64,000 bases of DNA from contig NZ_MAYF01000001.1 of assembly GCF_001684955.1 (NCBI RefSeq), positions 1 through 64,000 of the forward strand. Direction: 5' to 3'. The DNA comes from Chryseobacterium contaminans. GTDB lineage: Bacteria; Bacteroidota; Bacteroidia; Flavobacteriales; Weeksellaceae. Shown here one piece after another: positions 44,741-53,675 of the stretch. Position 1 is the first letter of the stretch. Each line of letters starts with the position of its first letter. Made by a program: the position numbers and the translations under genes. Below the pieces are notes generated by a model that had not been told where the DNA came from, searched no databases, and was given only the letters and a program-made list of their open reading frames with translations.

Positions 44741-46147
44741 TTATTCTAAAAATATTTCCTCTAATTTTATTTTTAAATTGTATTTATTGGTTAATAATTC
44801 AATGTAATTTAAATGACTCTTTTCATACTCAAATAGCTGATTTTTATAATCATATGCTGTTTTTTTTTCGTAAGTTAATAGGTTTGCTAATACTTCATTA
44901 GTCTTTAATTGTAAATAGTATTCTTCTTTAGCAAGTCTAATTTGATTATCTATGTTTTCTATATAATCATACAGGTTTTCTGCTTGCTGAACAATACTAA
45001 ATTTGTTGAGCTTTAGGTCTCTTTCGAGATTTTCCTTTTCTAATTTTGCAATTTTACTGTTATTACCTAAAATTCCCCAACTTAAAATAGGAATATATGC
45101 TCCTACAGTAAATGCTTGTTTTTGTATTGGTTTATTATAAAGTTTTTCAAATTGAGAAGCAGAGCTATTTAGTCCAATACCTACCTGGATGAAGAAATTA
45201 ATAGCTCCATCTTTTTTTGCTTTATCAATCTTTTCATCCGCCAGTAAAAGCTGTAGAGTTGATTCATTTTCAAAATTATATTTTAAAAAATTTGAAATTA
45301 ATTTTTCCTTATTAATACTAATACTAAAATCTTTTACGGATTTAAAATGTGGATTTTTGATATCAACCTGTAATAAGTTTTCAAGTTTTTTAATCAACAT
45401 ACTATGTTCAAATTGATCACTTATCAGTTTTTGTTTTAATTGATTTATTGTGATATTAATCTGATCTTCCTCAATACCCAAGGCTCTGGATAATTTCTTT
45501 TTTTCACTAATTACTGAAAGAAGAGATTCTGTTTTCAAGATGTTACTCTTTGTCAGCTCTATTTTCTTATCAAAAATATAACATTGAAAAAAAAGCTGTG
45601 CAGCTTCAGTTTTTAATTTTGCCAATTCTTTCTTATAATTAATTTCATCTAATTTTCTTTTATAAATAACTTTTTGCTTATTCCATCTATGCTGATTAAA
45701 TCCATTTATAGACTGAGAATAAGTAAGATCCACCCAATTGCTAGAATAATTAGTGATTTTATTTTGTAGATCATTATTCATTGCTATTGAATTAGTTAGG
45801 GTTAACTCTCCTCCTGTGAATGGGACGATTTGTTTTGTAGTGAAATTTAATGTTGGACTTAGGAAATTTCGTTCAATAAGGGATGTACTCCCATTAAATT
45901 GGACTACTTCTTGAATTGCACGCTGATATGGAACCCCAGCGGTTAATATAACCTGAGGAAGTAAGGACTTTTTATAATTATCAAAATTAATATTTCCAAT
46001 TTGATAATTTGCTTCAATAGTTTTAATCCTATCAGTATTAATTATTACCTGATTTAGTACATCGTCAATACTTAATGAATCAGAAACATTCTGACCAAAA
46101 AAAATTGTTGATGTCATTATAAAAATTAAATTTGCAAAACTTTTCAT
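44741..46147 (-). CDS. TolC-family outer-membrane channel
   Basis: 468 residues with a signal peptide (MKSFANLIFIMTSTIFFGQ) and long alpha-barrel helices (EEDQINITINQLKQKLI, KTAYDYKNQLFEYEKSHLNYIELL). It has OEP-family topology and is probably the exit duct for the ABC/HlyD exporter on the opposite strand. The -7 box TACTTTTG lies only 4 bases before the ATG, so the mRNA may be leaderless. An ATG at codon 11 would destroy the signal peptide and is less likely. Confidence 0.85.
   Translation of the reverse strand: MKSFANLIFIMTSTIFFGQNVSDSLSIDDVLNQVIINTDRIKTIEANYQIGNINFDNYKKSLLPQVILTAGVPYQRAIQEVVQFNGSTSLIERNFLSPTLNFTTKQIVPFTGGELTLTNSIAMNNDLQNKITNYSSNWVDLTYSQSINGFNQHRWNKQKVIYKRKLDEINYKKELAKLKTEAAQLFFQCYIFDKKIELTKSNILKTESLLSVISEKKKLSRALGIEEDQINITINQLKQKLISDQFEHSMLIKKLENLLQVDIKNPHFKSVKDFSISINKEKLISNFLKYNFENESTLQLLLADEKIDKAKKDGAINFFIQVGIGLNSSASQFEKLYNKPIQKQAFTVGAYIPILSWGILGNNSKIAKLEKENLERDLKLNKFSIVQQAENLYDYIENIDNQIRLAKEEYYLQLKTNEVLANLLTYEKKTAYDYKNQLFEYEKSHLNYIELLTNKYNLKIKLEEIFLE
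46105..46134 (+). promoter_or_regulatory. Promoter of the exporter/RNA-ligase operon
   Basis: TTG at 46105-46107 and TAAATTTG at 46127-46134, 19 bases apart, form a good Bacteroidota promoter. It lies inside the 5' coding region of tolC on the other strand and predicts a leader of about 27 bases before the ATG at 46168, supporting that start over 46132. Confidence 0.6.
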
Positions 46148-46151
46148 CCGG

Positions 46152-46181
46152 CAAAAGTACTATTTCCATGAAAAACACAAA
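46152..46181 (-). promoter_or_regulatory. Promoter of the tolC gene
   Basis: On the minus strand TTTG (46181-46178), an 18-base spacer and TACTTTTG (46159-46152) match the Bacteroidota consensus. The box lies within the first codons of the divergent operon, and its predicted start point is close to the tolC ATG. Confidence 0.55.
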
Positions 46182-47568
46182 CATTTTAGAAAAAATTAAT
46201 TCTTTTTTAGAGAACTACTGCCCGATGGCTGACGGAGTCCTACTTTATGGTAGTGCTTCTTTCAATTCCAAAGACTATGACGATATCGATCTTTTACTAA
46301 TTGATAAAAGATTCTCTTATGTTTCTAAACTAAATATTCATTTTGAATCTAATAATTTTAGTGTTATTAAAATTCCTAGTAATGATATTTTTAACCTTTT
46401 AGCTCAAGATTTTAAAGAATCCGTATATAAAAATATATTTGAGACGGGGTTTATTATTAGAGACGACCTAAAAATACTAAAAGTTGTCAAGCAATATATA
46501 TGCGAAGATTATCCTGATACATCCGATGTACTATATTATAGTAGAATTAAAACTATATACAAGATTAATGAATGCATAGCAATGTTGAAGAAAAAGCTTC
46601 CTTCAATAGAAGAATATTTAACCTTTAACAGTTGCATTAATTTTCTTATTGATTTTATAATTCTGCAAGATGAAAAAACACATTTTTCTTCTTTTAAACA
46701 TAAATCTCGATATCTACATAAATATCATACAGTATTTGCAATAAAAATTACTGAAATTATAACTGTTTATAAAAATAATTCTAAAAATGGCTTAGTAAGT
46801 TTGCAAATTTTTTTAGAAAACTTAGGTATTCCCAAGAGTTTAGAATATGCTAATGACTTTTTAATTGATAGACTACATGGATCTGGAGTACAGGTGTTAT
46901 TTTTCCCAAAATTATTCAAGGATAAGATAAATACCAATTTTTACAACGGTATAAAGGAAATTAACATACCCTATTATACTTTCTATATTGATGAAAATAA
47001 TATAGAAGAAAGTGGGACTTATTTTATTTTCGAAACACATAATTATGATGCTGTATCTGCGATTAGGAAGATCCTAAGCGATAATTTTACAGTTGAATTA
47101 TTCTTTTTTCCATATAATTTTTCTTTCAATAATGAAATAAAATTCGGTATAAATCATACAGTATGTCAACAGTTATTTTTCAAAATCCAACCAATTGTTG
47201 ATAATATTATTGAAAATGGGAATCATTTAACTTTTATTGAGTTTATGATAAAAGAAATGCATGTAGATATAGATGATATATATAATTTCTATTTCTATAG
47301 AACTATAAATAATGATCATAATCTTACCCTAGAAGAAATATCAAATAAACAAAAAAAATGTAAAATGCCATTCAAAAGCATATTTGAGGAAATACTACAA
47401 GAAAAAAAAGTGTATAAAATAAATTTCGATTTTCAAATTCTAAAAAAGATCCCTAGATATTTCTTACTTCAAACGTTAGATAGAACATTGAGTATGCTTT
47501 TCTTAAAAGATTCAATAAAAGTTCAAATAGTTAAAAAATTAAGAAATCAGTATTACGAAAATGTTTAA
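46168..47568 (+). CDS. Nucleotidyltransferase-domain protein of the exporter operon
   Basis: 466 residues from the ATG at 46168. The N-terminus is a DNA-polymerase-beta-like nucleotidyltransferase: Gly28-Ser29 in LLYGSASFNSKDYDDIDLLL, with Asp39 and Asp41 as metal ligands (GSx9DxD). Residues 60-200 are helical; the remaining 260 residues are not recognised. It leads the six-gene operon and overlaps the exporter gene by 8 bases. It may transfer a nucleotide to RNA or protein; the target is unknown. Confidence 0.7.
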   Translation: MKNTNILEKINSFLENYCPMADGVLLYGSASFNSKDYDDIDLLLIDKRFSYVSKLNIHFESNNFSVIKIPSNDIFNLLAQDFKESVYKNIFETGFIIRDDLKILKVVKQYICEDYPDTSDVLYYSRIKTIYKINECIAMLKKKLPSIEEYLTFNSCINFLIDFIILQDEKTHFSSFKHKSRYLHKYHTVFAIKITEIITVYKNNSKNGLVSLQIFLENLGIPKSLEYANDFLIDRLHGSGVQVLFFPKLFKDKINTNFYNGIKEINIPYYTFYIDENNIEESGTYFIFETHNYDAVSAIRKILSDNFTVELFFFPYNFSFNNEIKFGINHTVCQQLFFKIQPIVDNIIENGNHLTFIEFMIKEMHVDIDDIYNFYFYRTINNDHNLTLEEISNKQKKCKMPFKSIFEEILQEKKVYKINFDFQILKKIPRYFLLQTLDRTLSMLFLKDSIKVQIVKKLRNQYYENV

Positions 47569-49765
47569 AAAATTTCCTCATTTTACACAATTAGAAGCAA
47601 GAGACTGTGGGGCTGCATGTTTGCAAATTGTATCCAAATCATATGGTAAGTTTTTCAATTTAGATGAACTGCGGGAGATTTGTGGAACAACAAAAGAAGG
47701 TATTTCAGTTTATGACTTGTGTGAATCTGCAGAAGCGATAGGACTAAAAGCTCTACCTGTTAAGACCGATTTCCGAAAATTAAAAAATGAAATTCCATTA
47801 CCTTGTATAGCGCATTGGAGAGGTTCTCATTTTATTGTTATTTATAAAGTGAAAGATGATAAAATATATGTATCTGATCCTGCATTAGGTCTAATTACAT
47901 ATAGCCGAAAGGAGTTTCTAAATGGTTGGTTAGAGAAAACAGTAGAAAAAAAATTTAGACAGGGAGTCCTAATTGCTTTAGAACCGACAGATGTTTTTAA
48001 TGAAATTAAGCCAACTGGACAATCTCCATCGTTTGTGTATATATTAAATTACCTCTTATCTCATTTAAGTCCATACAAAACGCAATCTATCCAATTAATT
48101 ATAACAATGATTGTAATAACACTATTGCAGATTGCTTTTCCAATTATTACACAATCTATTGTAGATATTGGTATTTCTGCAAAAGATCTGAGTTTTATTT
48201 CTTTGCTATTAGTTGCTAATATAATACTTGTTATAAGTACGAGTGTAGGAAACTGGATAAGACAGTCAATAAATATGCACATTGCCTCTAGGGTGAAAGT
48301 ATCATTACTCTCAAACTATATATCAAAGCTATTAAAACTACCTGTAAGCTTTTTCGAAAATAAATTGGTAGGGGATATTTTACAAAGATCTTTAGATTAT
48401 GAAAGGCTTCAAAGTTTTATTATGAACTCAGCATTTTCAATTATTCTAGCTCTGTTAAATATTATTGTATTTGGAATTATTCTATTTATTTACAAACCTT
48501 CTTTATTTTTTATTTTTCTGCTAGGCTCTGTTTTGTATATAACATGGACTCTATTGTTTTGGAGTATTAGACAAAAAATGGATATTCAGTATTTTAGTTT
48601 ACAAGCAAAGAATAATAGCCACTGGATAGAAACGTTAACTAACATAAATGAAATTAAAAATAACAATTATGAAAAAGGTAAACGTTGGAAGTGGGAAAAA
48701 TTACAAGTTAAACTATATGAAGTAGGCATTAAGTTACTAAATGTTAATCAAATTGAGTCATTAGGAAATAATTTAATAAATACTTTAAAAGATGTAGCAT
48801 TAACATTTTATTCAGCATATTTAGTTATTCAGGGGGACATCACTATAGGGATGTTAATAGCAATACAATACATCTTAGGACAACTTAGAAATCCTCTTAA
48901 TGAGGTTATAAATTTTATTAAATCATATCAGACTGCTTATATTAGCTTTATAAGGATGAATGAAGTTAATCAAATTCCTGAAGAGCAGGATATTGATGTT
49001 ATTAATAATGTTGTTTTCCCTAGAAATAAATCATTAACACTGAAAAATATTTCATTCAGATATACTAATAGCTCTCCACTTGTTATAAATAATATATCAT
49101 TAACTATTCCGGAGGGAAAAGTCACCGCAATAGTAGGAGAAAGTGGAAGTGGAAAATCTACCCTTCTAAAGATATTAATGAGGTTATATACCCAAACATC
49201 CGGTGAGTTTTATATTGGGGAAACGAACGTAAGTAATATCAGTTTAAAATTATGGAGAGATAAGATAGGTGTTGTTAATCAGGATGGTGATGTCTTTAAA
49301 GATAGTATTAAGAATAATATAATCTTAGGAGCCGAATTTGATAAAGATTTATTTCATAAAGCAGTAGTAAGTTCAAATATTTTGCGGGATATTGAAAGAT
49401 TACCTAAAGGATTTAATACAGTTATGGGAGAAAATGGAAGAGGACTAAGTCAGGGACAAAAGCAAAGAGTTATGATTGCAAGGGCCTTATATAAAAATCC
49501 TGAGTATCTTTTTTTTGATGAAGCTACAAATGCTTTAGATTCAATTAATGAGGCCAGAGTGGTTAAAAACCTTAGTGATGAATATGAAGGCAAGACTGCA
49601 ATTATAGTTGCTCACCGTTTATCAACCATTAGAAATGCAGATCAAATAATAGTGATGCAAAATGGTAATATAGTTGAAATTGGAAATCATGAAGAATTGA
49701 TTAAAAAGCAAAAATATTATTATAGAATTTTTACTAACCAGATAAGTCTCAATAGTATCCTATGA
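47561..49765 (+). CDS. C39 peptidase-containing ABC exporter
   Basis: 734 residues. The C39 protease domain (1-150) has Gln10 and Cys16 in QLEARDCGAACL, His90 in RGSHFIVI and Asp106 in SDPALG, so the active site is complete. Six membrane helices span about 160-440. The nucleotide-binding domain has VGESGSGKST, the signature LSQGQKQRVMIARAL and YLFFDEATNALD. It cleaves double-glycine leaders and exports the cargo. The leader protein at 43245 is the obvious substrate. It overlaps neighbours by 8 and 4 bases. Confidence 0.95.
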   Translation: MFKKFPHFTQLEARDCGAACLQIVSKSYGKFFNLDELREICGTTKEGISVYDLCESAEAIGLKALPVKTDFRKLKNEIPLPCIAHWRGSHFIVIYKVKDDKIYVSDPALGLITYSRKEFLNGWLEKTVEKKFRQGVLIALEPTDVFNEIKPTGQSPSFVYILNYLLSHLSPYKTQSIQLIITMIVITLLQIAFPIITQSIVDIGISAKDLSFISLLLVANIILVISTSVGNWIRQSINMHIASRVKVSLLSNYISKLLKLPVSFFENKLVGDILQRSLDYERLQSFIMNSAFSIILALLNIIVFGIILFIYKPSLFFIFLLGSVLYITWTLLFWSIRQKMDIQYFSLQAKNNSHWIETLTNINEIKNNNYEKGKRWKWEKLQVKLYEVGIKLLNVNQIESLGNNLINTLKDVALTFYSAYLVIQGDITIGMLIAIQYILGQLRNPLNEVINFIKSYQTAYISFIRMNEVNQIPEEQDIDVINNVVFPRNKSLTLKNISFRYTNSSPLVINNISLTIPEGKVTAIVGESGSGKSTLLKILMRLYTQTSGEFYIGETNVSNISLKLWRDKIGVVNQDGDVFKDSIKNNIILGAEFDKDLFHKAVVSSNILRDIERLPKGFNTVMGENGRGLSQGQKQRVMIARALYKNPEYLFFDEATNALDSINEARVVKNLSDEYEGKTAIIVAHRLSTIRNADQIIVMQNGNIVEIGNHEELIKKQKYYYRIFTNQISLNSIL

Positions 49766-51096
49766 AAAAAATGGAAATACATCACTCAGAAGAATTTAGG
49801 GATGTTATCAGTAAATTTCCTAAAATATTTAACTCCATATTAGCAATATCATTACTTGCCATTTTGATTATTTGTGCTTTATTAAGTTGGTTTATTCAAT
49901 CTCCCGAAATGATTTTAGCAAATGTTAGAGTGACTGCGGAGAAACCTCCTATCTCTATTGTTGCTGAAAGTAATGGTAAAATTAAGCTTTTTGAATTTTC
50001 TCCACAAAAACAATTTCAAAAAGGTTCTGTAATAGGTGTTATTGAAAACTTGGCTGATGAAAGTAAAATATTAAGACTAAAGGATTCAATTACAAAATAC
50101 CAGGCTACCATAGAAAAACTAAATATTAAATCTTTTGACTTTGCATTGTCTGATAATTTAGGAGAAGTTCAAGAATCCTATTTTCTGTTTATTGCTGCTT
50201 TGCATGAATTGAATAATAACAAAAATAATAATGAATATGATTTGCAGTCTCTTACACTAAAGAAACAGATTGAGCAGTACAATTTATTAATTAGACAAAG
50301 AAATAAATTAAAAAAAATCAAAAATAAGGAAATAGCGATCCTCGCAGAAAAGTATCGTACCGATTCCTCATTGGTCGCGAAAAAGATGGCTGTAATAAAT
50401 GAACTTGAAAATTCAAGTTTAGGATTCCTTAGAGAAAAGGAGAATTTACAAAATATAGATATTGAAAATATTCGAAATCAACTAAATATAAGTGATGCTG
50501 AAGGAAATTTAAACTTATCTACTTTGCAACGTAAACTTAAACTATCTAATGTTGAATTAAAACTGCTGCAAGCTTTTCAGCAACTGATATTAAACATTAA
50601 TAATTGGGAAAAAAAGTATTTAATTAAAGTCCCGGTTGATGGGCAAGTTGACTATATAAATTTTATATCATCAAATCAATTTGTTTCTCAAGGCTCCCTG
50701 CTATTTAACGTATTACCAAATAATAATAAAATAATTGGTCAAGTTTTAATGCCTAGTGAAGGAGCAGGTAAAGTTAAAGTTGGTCAAACTGTCTTCATTA
50801 AGTTAAGTGCTTTTCCGTACCAGGAATTCGGGCGATTAACTGGGAAAATAAAAAATATCTCCCTTATACCAAACGAGTCACAATATTTAGTAATTGTAGA
50901 AATGCCTAAAGGTCTTCAAAGCGATTCCGGGAAAAACTTATCGTTTGGTAAAAATATGGAAGGGCAGGCTGAAATTATTATTGAAAAGAGACGATTAATC
51001 TATAAAATTTTTGATAGAATTATTAAAGCTTTTGAGAAAAGTGCTCCAATAAAAGAAAAAAATACTGAAGAGATAGATGGAAAAAAAGATAAATAG
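49762..51096 (+). CDS. HlyD-family secretion adaptor
   Basis: 444 residues with one N-terminal membrane helix (about 26-46), a lipoyl region (PISIVAESNGKIKLFEFSPQ), two long coiled-coil helices (about 100-290) and a beta-barrel end (GQVLMPSEGAGKVKVGQTVFIKL). It links the C39-ABC exporter with the TolC-like channel. It overlaps the exporter by 4 bases and the next gene by 20. Confidence 0.92.
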   Translation: MKKMEIHHSEEFRDVISKFPKIFNSILAISLLAILIICALLSWFIQSPEMILANVRVTAEKPPISIVAESNGKIKLFEFSPQKQFQKGSVIGVIENLADESKILRLKDSITKYQATIEKLNIKSFDFALSDNLGEVQESYFLFIAALHELNNNKNNNEYDLQSLTLKKQIEQYNLLIRQRNKLKKIKNKEIAILAEKYRTDSSLVAKKMAVINELENSSLGFLREKENLQNIDIENIRNQLNISDAEGNLNLSTLQRKLKLSNVELKLLQAFQQLILNINNWEKKYLIKVPVDGQVDYINFISSNQFVSQGSLLFNVLPNNNKIIGQVLMPSEGAGKVKVGQTVFIKLSAFPYQEFGRLTGKIKNISLIPNESQYLVIVEMPKGLQSDSGKNLSFGKNMEGQAEIIIEKRRLIYKIFDRIIKAFEKSAPIKEKNTEEIDGKKDK

Positions 51097-52603
51097 TGAT
51101 ATTGCAACAATATTAAAAGAAATAATTAAGGAAAATCTTAATAATTATAAGCACATCACACTAGACTCACACTACCAAGATTCAAAGGGAAACTATCATT
51201 TGAAATTAACGGTTTTGTATGAAGAGAGTATTTCTTATGTAATTCAAGAGAGAAAAGAAATAAATGGTAATACTATTACTTTAAACTATTTACCCAAAGT
51301 TAGCATCCTAAAGGACCTAAAAACGAAGGAAGGATATTTTTTCAATATATTTCCTCATTCAATTGTAGTTAAGGATAATGATAGATTTCTTGTAAACTTT
51401 AAATCATCTTTGATTTTTTATATTGAAAAAAATAGAACTTTTATCCATAAAAAAAGTATAGATCATGTCAGATGGGTGGCATCAAATTATATTTCTGAAA
51501 TTAAATTTCAAGATTCTCAATATTTAAGATATAAGCTTTATGAATGTTTAGTTAAACTTTATAATTTGTTTTCTCCAGTAGATTATATTGATGAAAGTAT
51601 GTTGCCATTACTTTTTTCAAACCCTGAAAGCCATCCTTACATAGCAGATATAGTGGGTGATTTATTAACTGATACTGATTTTGAAGAAAAAATGATTCTG
51701 CATTTAAAGAGTTTTGGTGGTATATTACAAACAATTGATCCACATGCCTTATTTGTAGATAATGAAGTTGTTATTGTTTTTAAATATGAAGATTTGGAAC
51801 TTGAATCATTTATTGAGAATGTTTTCTTTAGATTTTTCTCAATTACAAAAAAGGTAAATCATAAAATATCAAGCTTTTATTGGGAGAAGAACTCAGAAGG
51901 TTTTTTTTCATTGTATATAAAAGCAGATAAAGACGTAATAAAGCATGAAATTCTTCCGGAACTTAATATTAAGCTTAATTCGAATATACATATAAAACAA
52001 GTTAGTGATATTACAACAATTTATGATTTTTGTAATGAAGATTATTTTAAACCATTATCTAGTTTTTCACATTATGTTTTAGATATGAAAAACAATGAGG
52101 GAATTTTCTGGAGTGATAATCTCTCTATTTCATATTGTATAGAATTGTATATCTCTTGTTTTAAAAATTTAAATTTTAGTAAAGAAGATTTCTTGAAATT
52201 TAACAGTTACTTATCTCAAAAATGGCAATTATTGCTGCTTTCCGATGAGGAAATTATTTCAACAGAATATTCAAGTATTGTTACAATGTATCAGAAATTT
52301 GAAAAACTATTTGTAATTAATGAAGGCTCCCTATTAAATAATTTTTCAGCAAAAATAGATAAATGGCTAACAAATGATTCATTTTATGAGGAAATTAATA
52401 TTCTGAGGGAAAATATGATTATTGCCATTGGTAAAGATGAATATAGTTTTGTCTTTAAAACAATAATAACCAATTTTTCAGAAAATTATGAATATGCTTT
52501 TCTTGAAGGATTCTTATTTAAATTTTTTGGTTTAATGGGATTAAAAAATGAGTCAAAAGTTTACATAACTTATATAATCAATAGATTAGGTAATGAAAGT
52601 TAA
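51077..52603 (+). CDS. Unrecognised 508-residue protein of the exporter operon
   Basis: 508 residues, soluble, no signal peptide or membrane helix, low GC like its neighbours. The start overlaps the hlyD-like end by 20 bases and the stop overlaps the RNA-ligase start by 11, so it is locked into the operon. No catalytic motif is evident; phrases such as HLKSFGGILQTIDPHALFV and NNEGIFWSDNLSISYCIEL stand out. A peptide-modification or substrate-binding role would fit, but this is guesswork. Confidence 0.6.
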   Translation: MEKKINSDIATILKEIIKENLNNYKHITLDSHYQDSKGNYHLKLTVLYEESISYVIQERKEINGNTITLNYLPKVSILKDLKTKEGYFFNIFPHSIVVKDNDRFLVNFKSSLIFYIEKNRTFIHKKSIDHVRWVASNYISEIKFQDSQYLRYKLYECLVKLYNLFSPVDYIDESMLPLLFSNPESHPYIADIVGDLLTDTDFEEKMILHLKSFGGILQTIDPHALFVDNEVVIVFKYEDLELESFIENVFFRFFSITKKVNHKISSFYWEKNSEGFFSLYIKADKDVIKHEILPELNIKLNSNIHIKQVSDITTIYDFCNEDYFKPLSSFSHYVLDMKNNEGIFWSDNLSISYCIELYISCFKNLNFSKEDFLKFNSYLSQKWQLLLLSDEEIISTEYSSIVTMYQKFEKLFVINEGSLLNNFSAKIDKWLTNDSFYEEINILRENMIIAIGKDEYSFVFKTIITNFSENYEYAFLEGFLFKFFGLMGLKNESKVYITYIINRLGNES

Positions 52604-53675
52604 TATAAAAAAATTAAAAGAATCTATTAAAGATTCTAATATCACTATAGAGAAGCATCATTCGGAAGATTTATATATTTTTGGCTATTACAAGCACCCT
52701 CTTTCAAAAACAAAAAGTTTATGGAATCAATACTCTATTATGTGTCGGGGTTTAATTTTAAATGGAGAAGGAGAAATAATAGAAAGGGCTTTCGATAAAT
52801 TTTGGACCTTTAGAAACCATATAACAGAGAATGTAGTCCAATTAAGCGAAAACAGGATTGTTAATTTGCCAGAAAGCAAACCTAAAATATATGAGAAATT
52901 AGATGGTACAATGGGAATACTATACTGGGTTAACGGTATTCCATATATTGCAACTCAAAGATCTTTTTCTAGTTTAAAAGCTCGAAAAGGAAGTGAGATA
53001 ATACAGGAAAAATATTATAGCGAAGCAAAAAAATTAGACCGACAATATTCATATATCTTTGAGGTATTATATCCAGAGGCTAGTTTAGTTGTGGACTATC
53101 AAGATAGAGAGGATTTGGTATTGATTGGAGTAATTGACAAAAATACAGGTAGAAGTATCGAAAATATTTCGGAATTTGGTTTTAAAACAAAAAAAGATTT
53201 GACAGATCAATTCGAGAATTTTTCTAGTCTAACTGAGATTGAAGATGCCAATATTTATGGTTTGGAAGGTGTTGTGCTAGAGTATGATAATTCTTTAAGA
53301 ATAAAAATAAAATTTCCTTGGTATAAAGAAGTACATAAAGAACTTCAAAATATTATAAACGCAGATTATCAAATTATAGAAAGTGTTAAAAAGCTAAAGA
53401 AATATTATAATTACCCCAATCAAAATCTTACATCTAATCTTATAGTAGAATCGATAAAAAATGGTGAAGATAAATTGGAACGTATTATTGGGAATTTAAA
53501 TATTGATCAAATTGACCATAGCGTAATCCAATGGTTAGAGAGGCATAAGAATTTATATTTAAAGGAAAATAAAATTATTGATGAATATTTTTACAATAGT
53601 TTAGAATTTAAAAATACACCAGATGATAGAATGTGGAATTGGAAAAAAAGATACCTGAATAAATATTATGATTAA
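52593..53675 (+). CDS. T4 Rnl1-like RNA ligase
   Basis: 360 residues of the Rnl1 nucleotidyltransferase fold: the N-terminal signature MCRGLILNGEGEIIERAFDKFW (about 50-71), motif I EKLDGTMGILYW with nucleophile Lys102, motif III YIFEVLYPEAS with Glu157, motif IV LEGVVLEY with Glu225 and motif V RIKIKFPWYKE with Lys238/Lys240. The set is complete, so it should adenylate itself and join RNA ends, or use AMP transfer on another target. Overlaps of 11 and 8 bases tie it to its neighbours. Confidence 0.88.
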   Translation: MKVNIKKLKESIKDSNITIEKHHSEDLYIFGYYKHPLSKTKSLWNQYSIMCRGLILNGEGEIIERAFDKFWTFRNHITENVVQLSENRIVNLPESKPKIYEKLDGTMGILYWVNGIPYIATQRSFSSLKARKGSEIIQEKYYSEAKKLDRQYSYIFEVLYPEASLVVDYQDREDLVLIGVIDKNTGRSIENISEFGFKTKKDLTDQFENFSSLTEIEDANIYGLEGVVLEYDNSLRIKIKFPWYKEVHKELQNIINADYQIIESVKKLKKYYNYPNQNLTSNLIVESIKNGEDKLERIIGNLNIDQIDHSVIQWLERHKNLYLKENKIIDEYFYNSLEFKNTPDDRMWNWKKRYLNKYYD

